A stretch of 64,000 nucleotides of DNA, taken from NCBI RefSeq assembly GCF_008369295.1, contig NZ_VOBG01000018.1, positions 40,508 through 104,507 of the forward strand, written 5' to 3'. Below, piece by piece: positions 50,663-59,800 of the stretch. The notes under the pieces are model-generated. The model did not search any database, was not told the DNA's origin, and saw nothing but the letters and a program-made list of their open reading frames with translations. Both the position numbers and the translations under genes were made by a program. Numbering within the stretch: position 1 is the first letter of the stretch; every line of letters starts with the position of its first letter. The DNA is from Pseudomonas sp. ANT_H4 (GTDB lineage Bacteria > Pseudomonadota > Gammaproteobacteria > Pseudomonadales > Pseudomonadaceae).

Positions 50663-51883
50663 TCAGGCTTGCGTCAGGTTTTTCACAGCACGTTCGAAAC
50701 GGTCCAGGCCTTCCTGGATATCGGCATCTTCCACCACCAGGCTCGGGGCGAAGCGCACCACGTCGGGACCGGCTTGCAGAATCATCAGGCCTTCACGCTC
50801 GGCGGCATTGAAGATGTCCTTGGCACGGCCTTTCCAGGCATCGCTCAGCACACAACCGAGCAACAGGCCCAGGCCGCGCACTTGGGTGAAGATGCCGTAT
50901 TGCTGGCCGATCTTCTCCAGGCGGGAAACGAACAAGTCGTGCTTGGCGTTAACACCGGCCAGCACTTCAGGAGTATTGATCACGTCGATCACTGCTTCCG
51001 CCACTGCGCACGCCAGTGGGTTACCGCCGTAAGTGGTGCCGTGGGTGCCAACCACCAGGTGCTTGGCCAAGTCTTCGCGAGTCAGCATGGCTGCGATCGG
51101 GAAGCCGCCGCCCAGGCTCTTGGCGCTGGTAAGGATGTCCGGGGTCACGCCGTAATGCTGGTAGGCGAACAGCTCGCCGCTGCGGCCCATGCCAGTCTGC
51201 ACTTCGTCGAACACCAGCAACGCGTTGTTGGCGTCACACAGGTCGCGGGCGCCTTGCAGGTAAGCCAGTTCAGCCGGCAATACGCCGCCTTCGCCCTGGA
51301 TCGGCTCCAGCACCACGGCGCAGGTCTTGTCCGAAATGGCGGCTTTCAGGGCCTCCAGATCGTTGAATGGAACGTGGGTGATACCGATGATTTTCGGACC
51401 GAAGCCGTCGGAATACTTCGACTGGCCGCCAACGTTAACGGTGAACAGGGTACGACCGTGAAAGCTGTTCAGGGCAGCGATGATTTCGTATTTTTCGGTA
51501 CCGAAACGGTCGAACGCTACGCGACGGGCTAGCTTGAAGGCGGCCTCGTTGGCTTCGGCGCCGGAGTTGCAGAAGAACACACGCTCGGCAAAGGTGGCGT
51601 CGATCAGCTTGCGGGCCAGGCGCAGGGCCGGCTCATTAGTGAAGACGTTGGACACGTGCCACAGCTTGTTGGCCTGTTCGGTCAATGCACCGACCAGCGC
51701 CGGGTGGGCATGGCCCAATACGTTGACCGCGATGCCGCCGGCAAAGTCGATCAGCTCTCGGCCCGCCTGGTCCCACACACGGGAACCTGCGCCACGCACG
51801 GGGATAAAAGCGGCAGGTGCGTAGTTGGGAACCATGACCTGATCGAAATCGGCACGTTGCACCGGGGCTTGCTCAACGGACAT
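50663..51883 (-). CDS. aruC: Acetylornithine/succinylornithine aminotransferase
   Basis: A 406-residue class III PLP aminotransferase, used for succinylornithine in arginine breakdown and able to act on acetylornithine in synthesis. The PLP lysine lies in ILTSAKSLGGGFPIAAM; other motifs are LVFDEVQTGMGRSG and GTHGTTYGGNPLACA. It is the first gene of the aru/ast operon, downstream of two ArgR-type half-sites. Confidence 0.95.
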   Translation of the reverse strand: MSVEQAPVQRADFDQVMVPNYAPAAFIPVRGAGSRVWDQAGRELIDFAGGIAVNVLGHAHPALVGALTEQANKLWHVSNVFTNEPALRLARKLIDATFAERVFFCNSGAEANEAAFKLARRVAFDRFGTEKYEIIAALNSFHGRTLFTVNVGGQSKYSDGFGPKIIGITHVPFNDLEALKAAISDKTCAVVLEPIQGEGGVLPAELAYLQGARDLCDANNALLVFDEVQTGMGRSGELFAYQHYGVTPDILTSAKSLGGGFPIAAMLTREDLAKHLVVGTHGTTYGGNPLACAVAEAVIDVINTPEVLAGVNAKHDLFVSRLEKIGQQYGIFTQVRGLGLLLGCVLSDAWKGRAKDIFNAAEREGLMILQAGPDVVRFAPSLVVEDADIQEGLDRFERAVKNLTQA

Positions 51884-51961
51884 CGGAGTCTCCTGAAGAG
51901 GAACGCCTGCCTGAAACTGGCGGGCGATGCAGGGATTGTAAGGACAGTTTTCAGCGCGGCC

Positions 51962-52028
51962 TTGCCGCCAAGCGACAACTTCTTATAGCGCCAACCCGCG
52001 ATTTACACGGGTTTACGCCAATGCGACA
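51962..52028 (-). promoter_or_regulatory. ArgR half-sites upstream of aruC
   Basis: On the minus strand two TGTCGC-N8-AA sequences are present, at 52013-52028 and 51962-51977, the pattern described for Pseudomonas ArgR. They are 51 bp apart, about five turns. Weaker partners at 21-bp spacing may exist between them. They should give arginine induction of the operon. Confidence 0.6.
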
Positions 52029-52225
52029 AATAGCGTCGCAATGGCGCAGTTTAAACCGTGTGTGGGCCTTGTGGGCAGCAACAACGATATTGAGCCCCTG
52101 CCCCGCGAGTTGCTGGAAATAGCCACTCAATGACGACTCCAACGTGAGCGGCAATCCGCTGCCAGCACAAAGCCTTGAGCTGTTGCGCGCCCACTACCAG
52201 CAAACAGGAGCCAATGGAAGAGTGA

Positions 52226-53206
52226 TCAACCGCGTTCGGACGGTACCGACGACAACTCGAACGGGCTGCTACTGCGCCGATGGTTTCGGTCTTCGCGAGG
52301 GGTGGCGCCAAAGAAGTTGCGGTAGGCGCTGGAGAAGTGCGGCCCCGAGGAGAAGCCGCAGGACAAGCCGATCTGGATGATCGACTTGCTGGTTTGCATC
52401 AACATTTGCCGGGCCTTGTTCAGGCGCAGCTCCAGGTAATACTGGCTGGGGACGCGGTTGAGATATTGCTTGAAGATCCGTTCCAACTGTCGTCGCGACA
52501 CGCATACGTGCTGGGCGATTTCGTCGGTGGTCAGCGGCTCTTCGATGTTAGCCTCCATCAACAACACTGCCTGGGTCAGCTTTGGATGGCTGGAACCCAG
52601 GCGGTTTTGCAGAGGGATACGTTGGCGCTCGCCGCCTTCGCGGATGCGCTCCACCACCAGTTCTTCCGAGACGGCACCGGCCAGTTCGGCGCCGTGGTCA
52701 CGGGCCAATACCGCCAACAACAGATCGAGTACCGACATGCCACCACAGGCGGTCAGGCGATCACGGTCCCAGTCAAACAGATGGCTGGTGGCGATAACCT
52801 TGGGGAAACGTTCGGCAAAATCGTCCTGCCAGCGCCAATGCACGGCGGCGCGATAACCATCAAGAAGACCAAGCTGGGCCAACGGATAGACGCCCGCTGA
52901 CAAGCCACCAATCACACACCCGGCGCGAACCAGTTGCTTGAGGGCGCTACTCAGCGGTGAAGCGATAACGATCGGCGGCTCATCGGCCAGCAGGAACAGC
53001 TTTTGAAAGCCTTCCAGCTTGCCGGCCCAAGGCTCACCCGGCAATTGCCAAGCGCCGTCGACCGGCGGTTCGGCCTGCAAGAACGACAGCTCGTAAACCA
53101 CGTCCGGATGCACCCGCTGAGCAACGCGCAAGGCCTCCTCAGCCAGCGCAAGCGTCAGGGCTTTTGTGCTGGGCCAAATCAGGAAACCAATGCGATGGGC
53201 GGTCAT
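52226..53206 (-). CDS. argR: Arginine-responsive regulator ArgR (AraC family)
   Basis: A 326-residue regulator. It has an N-terminal DJ-1/PfpI-like domain (MTAHRIGFLIWPSTKALTLALAEEALRVA to about 200) that senses arginine, and a C-terminal AraC-type double helix-turn-helix with TTDEIAQHVCVSRRQLERIFKQYL and IIQIGLSCGFSSGPHFSSAYRNFFG. It activates aru and aot genes and represses biosynthesis in P. aeruginosa. It lies at the end of aotJQMOP, 117 bp after aotP, and next to its target aruC. Confidence 0.95.
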   Translation of the reverse strand: MTAHRIGFLIWPSTKALTLALAEEALRVAQRVHPDVVYELSFLQAEPPVDGAWQLPGEPWAGKLEGFQKLFLLADEPPIVIASPLSSALKQLVRAGCVIGGLSAGVYPLAQLGLLDGYRAAVHWRWQDDFAERFPKVIATSHLFDWDRDRLTACGGMSVLDLLLAVLARDHGAELAGAVSEELVVERIREGGERQRIPLQNRLGSSHPKLTQAVLLMEANIEEPLTTDEIAQHVCVSRRQLERIFKQYLNRVPSQYYLELRLNKARQMLMQTSKSIIQIGLSCGFSSGPHFSSAYRNFFGATPREDRNHRRSSSPFELSSVPSERG

Positions 53207-53323
53207 GGAGTGCTATCCGAAACGAAAAACAGTGTTAAAGGCCGAAAGCGGCAACCACCAACATAGTGCATGTGGCGCGAAGCGCGAAGCATGCCCTAAA
53301 TGGGTGCACAACGGCAGTCTTGA

Positions 53324-54088
53324 TTACTTCAAGCTGCCGGAAAGAAACTGTTGCAGACGCTCCGATTGCGGATTGACCAGCACTTCGCGCGGGTCGCCAC
53401 GTTCTTCGACGATACCTTTGTGCAAGAACACCAACTGGTTGGAGACTTCGCGGGCAAAGCCCATTTCGTGGGTCACCACCACCATGGTCCGACCTTCCTG
53501 GGCCAGGTCCTTCATCACCTTGAGCACTTCGCCTACCAATTCAGGGTCGAGGGCCGAGGTGGGTTCGTCGAATAGCATCACTTCGGGTTCCATCGCCAGG
53601 GCACGGGCAATCGCCACGCGTTGCTGCTCGCCGCCGGACATATGGCCGGGGAAAGCATCCTTGCGATGGCTCACGCCAACCTTGGCCAGGTAATGCTCAG
53701 CCTTTTCCCTAGCTTCTTTTTTCGACATGCCGAGAACGTGGACCGGCGCCTCCATGACGTTTTCCATCGCCGTCATGTGGGACCACAGGTTGAAGTGCTG
53801 GAACACCATCGACAGTCGCGAACGCATGCGTTGCAGCTGCTTGGGGTCCGCGGCCTTCATCGCGCCGTCCTTATTGGCCACCAGCTTGAGCTCTTCGTTG
53901 TTAAGCAGAATCCGGCCAGCGTGGGGTTGCTCCAGCAGGTTGATGCAGCGCAAAAAGGTACTTTTACCCGAGCCACTGGAACCGATGATGCTGATCACAT
54001 CACCTGCCGAGGCGGCCAGGGACACACCTTTGAGCACTTCATGACTGCCATAGCGTTTATGCAGGTCTTGGACTTCAAGTTTGTACAT
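53324..54088 (-). CDS. aotP: Arginine/ornithine ABC transporter ATP-binding protein
   Basis: A 254-residue HisP-type ATPase. Walker A is IGSSGSGKST, the signature motif is MSGGEQQRVAIARAL and Walker B is VMLFDEPTSALDP. It powers the AotJQM importer. ATG 54088 (MYKLEVQDLHKRYG) is the family start although the ribosome site is weak; an upstream in-frame codon at 54103 is not favoured. Confidence 0.95.
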   Translation of the reverse strand: MYKLEVQDLHKRYGSHEVLKGVSLAASAGDVISIIGSSGSGKSTFLRCINLLEQPHAGRILLNNEELKLVANKDGAMKAADPKQLQRMRSRLSMVFQHFNLWSHMTAMENVMEAPVHVLGMSKKEAREKAEHYLAKVGVSHRKDAFPGHMSGGEQQRVAIARALAMEPEVMLFDEPTSALDPELVGEVLKVMKDLAQEGRTMVVVTHEMGFAREVSNQLVFLHKGIVEERGDPREVLVNPQSERLQQFLSGSLK

Positions 54089-54115
54089 GCGATCGGTTCT
54101 CACAAAAACAGTGGG

Positions 54116-55228
54116 TCAGTCGTTCAGCAAGGGCCCATGACGCAGCGCTTCGCGCCCCGCCACCTTGGCCAGCCAAAAACCTGCTTGGGCATAACGTAGC
54201 CGTTCAACGGCAAACAGCACTCCGGACGTGCCAGCGCAAACAATGCTGACCTGATCGGACAAGGGGTCAATCACTTCAAACAGCGGCTCGCCCGCCTCCA
54301 CCCAAGTACCCGGCGCAAGCAGGAAGCTGATAACGCCAGCGTGGGGCGCGAAGAGCATTTCGGTGCCTTCAAACGGCATGCCTTCACACGGTTCGTGCTG
54401 CGGCGCTGGCCAGTCACCTTTGATCAAGCCTTGCTCGGCGAGAAACGCGAGGATGCCTTCAGCATGGAAGATCGCCTCGTCTCGACCGGTGTCGGACTGG
54501 CCGCCCAGCTCCAGGGTCGTGGACATGCACGCCAGGGGAATCTGCGCCTCGGGGAACTGCCGGGATAAACGCAACCACGGCACCGAGCAGGCTTCGTCAA
54601 AGGAGTTGCCACCGGAGTCTTCCGCCAGCAATCCGACCTTCACATTCAAATGCGCCGACAACGAACGCCACTGCGGCCAATGCTGCGGCAGCGCGTACAT
54701 GTGCAACGCAGCTTCGCAATCGCAATGCAGGTCGAGGACCACATCGGCGGTGCAGGCATGACTGAGCAGCAGCCGCTGCATGCCCTGTAACTGGCTGGCA
54801 GCCGGCGGCAAAGCGTTGAGCACATCGGTCATGGCCTGGCGGATCAGCCGGACATTCGCGTGAGGGTCATCACCCAGACGACCTTCCAGCAACCGCCCGA
54901 CCGACTCACTCAACTCGACGAAATCACGGTTGAAATTCTTGCCGGTGCCCGCCTCGAAACGCCCCTGATGACCGCCCTGCAGCAACTGGCCCAACCCCAT
55001 CGGGTTAGCCACTGGAACCAACTCAATCACCCCGTTAAGGGCGCCTTGTTGTTCCAGTTCGGTCAGGCGCTTTTTCAGCTCCCAGGCGGTACGCATGCCG
55101 GGCAATTCATCGGCGTGCAGGCTGGCCTGGATGTAGGCCTTGCGCTCGCCGCTGCCGAAACGGAACACCGTCAGTTGGCGTTCACAACCCAGGTGACCCC
55201 AGGGCAACAGATGATCGATACGTTCCAT
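54116..55228 (-). CDS. aotO: AotO, succinylglutamate desuccinylase/aspartoacylase-like protein
   Basis: A 370-residue M14-like hydrolase inside the arginine transporter operon, as PA0891 (aotO) in P. aeruginosa. Zinc-type residues are in ASLHADELPG (His, Glu) and VVLDLHCDCEAALH (His), and NFNRDF carries a conserved Arg. A C-terminal biotinyl-like domain (FAPHAGVISFLLAPGTWVEAGEPLFEVIDP) is typical of this subfamily. Its substrate is unknown, and it was reported as not needed for transport. Confidence 0.88.
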   Translation of the reverse strand: MERIDHLLPWGHLGCERQLTVFRFGSGERKAYIQASLHADELPGMRTAWELKKRLTELEQQGALNGVIELVPVANPMGLGQLLQGGHQGRFEAGTGKNFNRDFVELSESVGRLLEGRLGDDPHANVRLIRQAMTDVLNALPPAASQLQGMQRLLLSHACTADVVLDLHCDCEAALHMYALPQHWPQWRSLSAHLNVKVGLLAEDSGGNSFDEACSVPWLRLSRQFPEAQIPLACMSTTLELGGQSDTGRDEAIFHAEGILAFLAEQGLIKGDWPAPQHEPCEGMPFEGTEMLFAPHAGVISFLLAPGTWVEAGEPLFEVIDPLSDQVSIVCAGTSGVLFAVERLRYAQAGFWLAKVAGREALRHGPLLND

Positions 55229-55229
55229 A

Positions 55230-55928
55230 TCAATGCTTCCGTGGAGCCAGGTAGCTGAGCCAGCGGCGCTCGGCCAACTTGAACAGGCGCACCAGGATGA
55301 AGGTCAGGCACAGATAGAACACACCAGCGGTAATGTAGGCTTCAAACGGCAAGTAATACTGGGCGTTCACCGTGCGCGCGGCACCGGTGATATCGATCAA
55401 CGTGACGATGGAGGCCAGGCTGGTGGTCTGCAGCATCATGATTACTTCGTTGCTGTACTGCGGCAGCGCCCGGCGCAAGGCCGACGGCAACAAGATGCGG
55501 CGATACAGTTTGTAACGCGACATGCCCATGGCCTTGGCCGCTTCGATCTCGCCATTGGGCGTGGACTTGAGGCTGCCGGCGATGATCTCGGCGGTGTAGG
55601 CGCTGGTGTTGATGGCAAAGGCCAGGCAGGCGCAGAAGGTCGCACTGGACAGCAACGGCCAGAGGAAACTTTCGCGCACAGCTTCAAACTGGGCCAGACC
55701 GTAGTAGATCAAGAACAGCTGCACCAGCATCGGCGTGCCGCGGATCACATAGGTATAGAGCCAGGCGACGCCATTGATAATCGGCTGCTTGGACACGCGC
55801 ATCAGGCCCAGGGGCAAGGCAGCGAGCAAACCGAAGAACAGCGAGATGGCCAGCAATTTCAGGGTGGTCAGCAAACCGCCGAGGTACAGCGGCATAGCCT
55901 CCCAGATGACGTTGTAGTCGAAGATCAT
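55230..55928 (-). CDS. aotM: Arginine/ornithine ABC transporter permease AotM
   Basis: A 232-residue HisM-type permease with about five membrane segments. The cytoplasmic coupling loop EIEAAKAMGMSRYKLYRRILLPSALRRALP is the EAA motif that contacts the ATPase. It overlaps aotQ by 4 bases, and aotO starts 1 base after it. Confidence 0.95.
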   Translation of the reverse strand: MIFDYNVIWEAMPLYLGGLLTTLKLLAISLFFGLLAALPLGLMRVSKQPIINGVAWLYTYVIRGTPMLVQLFLIYYGLAQFEAVRESFLWPLLSSATFCACLAFAINTSAYTAEIIAGSLKSTPNGEIEAAKAMGMSRYKLYRRILLPSALRRALPQYSNEVIMMLQTTSLASIVTLIDITGAARTVNAQYYLPFEAYITAGVFYLCLTFILVRLFKLAERRWLSYLAPRKH

Positions 55929-56614
55929 AGATCAGCCGCCCTTACGCCTACCGAGTAGCGCTTCTCAAGATAACGCAGGGCCAGCAACGAGACGCTGGTG
56001 ATCACCAGGTACATCGCCGCCACTGCGAGGAAGAAGGTAAAAGGTTCGCGGGTGGCATCGGCCGCCTGCTTGGCCTTGAACATCATGTCTTGCAGGCCCA
56101 CCACGGAAATCAGCGCGGTGGCCTTGGTCAGTACCAGCCAGTTGTTGGTGAAACCGGGGATCGCCAGACGAATCATCTGCGGCACCATCACCCGGAAAAA
56201 CACCTGAAAACTGCTCATGCCGTAGGCGAGACCGGCTTCGGCCTGGCCCTTGGGGATTGCCATAAAGGCGCCACGGAAAGTCTCCGAGAGGTAGGCGCCA
56301 AAGATGAAACCCAGGGTGCCAATACCGGCGACCAAGGGGTTCAAGTCAATATAGTCGTCGTAGCCCAGCAGCGGCGCGACGCGGTTCAACAGGTCCTGAC
56401 CGCCGTAGAAAATCAGCAGGATCAGCACCAGGTCGGGAATCCCACGGATCACCGTCGAATACAAATCGCCCAGCCAGGCCAACCAACGCACCGGCGACAG
56501 GCGTAACGCGACCCCGATCAAACCCAGAACAATGGCCAGGGCCATGGACGACAAGGCGAGCTGAAGCGTCAACCATGCGCCATCGAGGATGACAGCCCCG
56601 TAGCCTTTCAACAT
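55925..56614 (-). CDS. aotQ: Arginine/ornithine ABC transporter permease AotQ
   Basis: A 229-residue HisQ-type permease, partner of AotM, with about five membrane segments. Its EAA loop is GQAEAGLAYGMSSFQVFFRVMVPQMIRLAIPG. It begins MLKGYGAVILDGAWLTLQLALSSM. The gap of 93 bp after aotJ may allow partial termination or processing so that the binding protein is made in excess. Confidence 0.95.
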   Translation of the reverse strand: MLKGYGAVILDGAWLTLQLALSSMALAIVLGLIGVALRLSPVRWLAWLGDLYSTVIRGIPDLVLILLIFYGGQDLLNRVAPLLGYDDYIDLNPLVAGIGTLGFIFGAYLSETFRGAFMAIPKGQAEAGLAYGMSSFQVFFRVMVPQMIRLAIPGFTNNWLVLTKATALISVVGLQDMMFKAKQAADATREPFTFFLAVAAMYLVITSVSLLALRYLEKRYSVGVRAADL

Positions 56615-56707
56615 GATTCAGGTCCTCGAAAAGGGGGGGATGAAAAAATGGCGCAAACTTCAGAGACCCTGTTGCTTGCGCCATTTCAGACAGACCGCTG
56701 CGATAAG

Positions 56708-57505
56708 TTAGTTGGCCGCTTTTGTGTCAGCGCCGTAAATATCGAAGTTGAAGTACTTGTCCTGGATAAGCTTGTATTTGCCGTTGGCGCGGATCGCGTC
56801 AATGGCAGCATTGATCCGGTCCAGATTGGCCTTGTCGCCTTTGCGTACTGCAATGCCTACGCCGTCGCCGAAGTATTTGACGTCGGTGAAGGATGGGCCG
56901 ACAAACGCATAACCTTTACCGGCTGGCGTATCAAGGAAACCTTCCTGCAACAGGGTGGCGTCTGCCACGGTACCGTCAAGGCGACCAGCTTCCACGTCCA
57001 GGTAGATTTCGTTCTGCGAGCTGTAAGGAACCACGGTGGCGCCTTTAGGTGCCAAGACTTCCTTGGCGAAACGGTCGTGGATCGAACCGCGCTGCACGCC
57101 GATTTTCTTGCCTTTCAACTCATCCAGGCTGTCGCTGACAACGGTACCTTCCTTCAACGCCAGACGCGCTGGGGTCAGGTAGTAGCGGTTAGTGAAGTCC
57201 ACAGACTTCTTGCGGTCATCAGTGATGGACATGGACGATAGGATCGCGTCGATCTTGCGCACTTTAAGCGCTGGGATCAGGCCGTCGAACTCTTGCTCGA
57301 CCCACGTGCACTTGACCTTCATCTCTTCGCACAGGGCGTTGCCGATGTCGTAGTCAAAACCAACGATGCTGCCGTCCGGTGCTTTCGAGGCAAACGGAGG
57401 GTAAGCCGCTTCGATACCAATCTTCAGGGGTTTTTCATCGGCGGCGAAGGCCTGCATCGACAGGACGGACAGCGCCAGGGCGCCCAACAGCACGAGTTTC
57501 TTCAT
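56708..57505 (-). CDS. aotJ: Arginine/ornithine-binding periplasmic protein AotJ
   Basis: A 265-residue periplasmic binding protein. The signal peptide is MKKLVLLGALALSVLSMQAFA, likely cut before ADEKPL. The family 3 motif GFDYDIGNALCEEMKVKCTW and the ligand-binding region SMSITDDRKKSVDFTNRYY fit cationic amino acid binders. ATG 57505 is used because of the signal peptide. It leads the aotJQMOP-argR operon. Confidence 0.96.
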   Translation of the reverse strand: MKKLVLLGALALSVLSMQAFAADEKPLKIGIEAAYPPFASKAPDGSIVGFDYDIGNALCEEMKVKCTWVEQEFDGLIPALKVRKIDAILSSMSITDDRKKSVDFTNRYYLTPARLALKEGTVVSDSLDELKGKKIGVQRGSIHDRFAKEVLAPKGATVVPYSSQNEIYLDVEAGRLDGTVADATLLQEGFLDTPAGKGYAFVGPSFTDVKYFGDGVGIAVRKGDKANLDRINAAIDAIRANGKYKLIQDKYFNFDIYGADTKAAN

Positions 57506-57663
57506 CTTGGGACTCCATCGGTATAGGGCAAAAACAGCAGTATGAGCCATGGCCCACGATGCAACTGAGTGAAACCGAATAGCGGCGCTTCGTCCTACGC
57601 AAATTCAACAGCAGCGACGGCGAGCGAGTGATCGGCATTCTAACGACAGGGCGGAAGCCGATA

Positions 57664-57679
57664 TTTCCTCAATGCGACA
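57664..57679 (-). promoter_or_regulatory. ArgR half-site upstream of aotJ
   Basis: Minus-strand TGTCGC-N8-AA at about 160 bp before the aotJ start. A clear second half at 21 bp is not seen. Confidence 0.45.
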
Positions 57680-57916
57680 ACAACTTACAGAAGCACCGAG
57701 AAAGCGGTTCCAGCGCATTGACAGCCCCTTGATTTTATGCAGGAGCTAAAGATATTAAACCTGTTATCACTGCAAGTTACAGGCCCATTATTCGCAAACC
57801 CTTCTAGTCCGGCAAGTCTGGCGTTTAATCTTATTTTCGGGCGTATCTAAAATGGGCGTTTAAGGGGTGCTGGCGTAGCACTTTGCCTCATGTTTGGGCA
57901 GCGGGTTACACATTTA

Positions 57917-58071
57917 GGTGGCTGGGTAACATTCAGAAACCTCCCACCATGAAAACCGATATTTATTTACCTCGCGGCTGGAGTGGTCTGTCAGACAGTC
58001 ATTGCAGAACTGGCTTTAGCGGTGTTGCTGATGGTCGGCCCCTCACCCTAGCCCTCTCCTCCACCCAATAA
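57917..58071 (+). other. Hairpin plus possible 40-residue ORF
   Basis: GGTGG (57917) pairs with CCACC (57944-57948), directly followed by an ATG at 57949 and an open frame of 40 codons (starts MKTDIYLPRGWSGLSD) ending flush with the terminator at 58072. There is no ribosome site. I do not recognise it; it may be a repeat fragment rather than a gene. The rest of 57506-57916 holds only the aotJ promoter region. Confidence 0.25.
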
Positions 58072-58109
58072 AAAGCCCCGCTCTCTTGCATCGAGAGCAG
58101 GGCTTTTTA
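58070..58109 (-). terminator. Terminator after mucD
   Basis: AAAAAGCCCTGCTCTC / GAGAGCGGGGCTTTTT with a 7-base loop and T-runs on both strands, 11 bp after the mucD stop. Confidence 0.9.
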
Positions 58110-58119
58110 CTGGGCTGGT

Positions 58120-59556
58120 TTACTCAGCCAGTTTGAAGGTAATGAAACTGGCACGACCCTGACGCAGGACGCGCATCGACACCGAACGATTCTTCGGCAA
58201 TGCCTTGGCGATGTCGGTGAACTCCTTGGTGGAGTTGATCGCCTGATTGTTCAGGTGAGTAATGACATCCCCCGGCTGCAGGCCGATCAACGCCGCAGGG
58301 CCGTCCTGAACCTCCTTGATGACCACACCGCTTTTCAAGTCGAAGCTTTTTTTCTGCTCTTCGGTCAGCTCGACCACGGCAATGCCCAGGCGATTGCTAC
58401 TCCGTTCGGCGCCGGACTTGCTGCCTAGGGCATCAAGCGCCTGGCCTTCTTCCGGGATGGCACCTACGGTCAGCTCGACGTTCTGGCGCTTGCCTTCGCG
58501 AATCACTTCCAGCTTGGCCTTGCTACCGGCCTTGAGCGCACCTACCAGGTGCGGCAAGTCAGCAGACATTACGATCGGCTGACCGTTCATGCTCAGAATC
58601 ACGTCACCCACTTGCAGGCCACCTTTGGCAGCCGGTCCGTCATCCTGGATCTGCGCGACCAAGGCACCGGCCGGCTTGTCCAGGCCGAAGGACTCAGCCA
58701 GGTCCTTGTTCACTTCCTGAATCACCACGCCCAACCAGCCACGACTGACCTTGCCACCGTCTTTCAACTGGTTGGAAACGTCCATGGCCACATCGATTGG
58801 AATCGCGAACGACACGCCCATGAAACCACCGGAACGGGTGTATATCTGCGAGTTGATACCCACCACTTCGCCCGCTAGGTTGAACAACGGACCGCCGGAG
58901 TTGCCCGGGTTGATCGGCACGTCGGTCTGGATGAACGGCACGTAGTTTTCGTTCGGCAGGCTGCGACCGATGGCGCTGATGATGCCCTGGGTCACGGTGT
59001 GGTCGAAGCCAAACGGCGAACCGATGGCGACCACCCATTGCCCTGCTTTCAAGTCCTGGGATTTGCCCAGCTTCAGGACCGGCAGGTCCTTGCCTTCAAT
59101 CTTCAGCAAAGCCACGTCGGAACGTGGATCAGTGCCGACAAGCTTGGCCTTGAGCTCACTGCGATCAGCCAGGCGCACGAGAATTTCGTCGGCATCAGCG
59201 ATCACATGATTGTTAGTGAGAATGTAGCCATCGGGCGAAATGATGAAGCCCGAACCCAGCGATTGAGCTTCGCGCTGACCGCCACCGCCGCCACGGGGTG
59301 ACCGTGGCTGGGGCATGCCACGCTCGAAAAACTCCCGCAACATCGGTGGCAGACCTTCAAGGTCTGGCATCTGCTGGTTGGATACTTTGCGGTCCGGTAG
59401 CTTCTGGGTGGTGCTGATATTCACAACGGCAGGCGACGCCTGCTCCACCAGTTGGGTGAAGTCAGGCAGCTCGGCCGCTTGCGCGGTAACGGCCTGACCC
59501 AGCACCAGCACCGTGGCGACTATGGATAGGTAAGACTTCAAACGTGGTATCGACAT
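58120..59556 (-). CDS. mucD: Periplasmic serine protease MucD (DegP/HtrA family)
   Basis: A 478-residue secreted protease and chaperone. Signal peptide ends near AQA-AE (residue 28). The catalytic triad is His117 (TNNHVIA), Asp147 (DPRSDVAL) and Ser220 (NPGNSGGP), followed by two PDZ domains (about 265-355 and 375-470). It clears misfolded envelope proteins and lowers AlgU activity. It follows mucB after 244 bp; the mucC gene of P. aeruginosa is missing here. Confidence 0.95.
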   Translation of the reverse strand: MSIPRLKSYLSIVATVLVLGQAVTAQAAELPDFTQLVEQASPAVVNISTTQKLPDRKVSNQQMPDLEGLPPMLREFFERGMPQPRSPRGGGGGQREAQSLGSGFIISPDGYILTNNHVIADADEILVRLADRSELKAKLVGTDPRSDVALLKIEGKDLPVLKLGKSQDLKAGQWVVAIGSPFGFDHTVTQGIISAIGRSLPNENYVPFIQTDVPINPGNSGGPLFNLAGEVVGINSQIYTRSGGFMGVSFAIPIDVAMDVSNQLKDGGKVSRGWLGVVIQEVNKDLAESFGLDKPAGALVAQIQDDGPAAKGGLQVGDVILSMNGQPIVMSADLPHLVGALKAGSKAKLEVIREGKRQNVELTVGAIPEEGQALDALGSKSGAERSSNRLGIAVVELTEEQKKSFDLKSGVVIKEVQDGPAALIGLQPGDVITHLNNQAINSTKEFTDIAKALPKNRSVSMRVLRQGRASFITFKLAE

Positions 59557-59800
59557 ACAGCTCCCGTTACGACGAGCAGGGTTGAGCGACAGGGTTCAAT
59601 AAACGCCGGAGACTGCCACCGGTATTTTTGTTCCGCGAACAAAACAAGGCCAGAGCCGAGAAACTCTGACCTATAAAAAACATAGTAGGATTTTGCAAGT
59701 GAAAATACTGTCCAGACATTTCATGTTCTCAACCGCAAGGCAGGCATCGACCGGCTCCTGCACAACAGTGAAACGTCAGGATGAACATAGTATTAACAGC

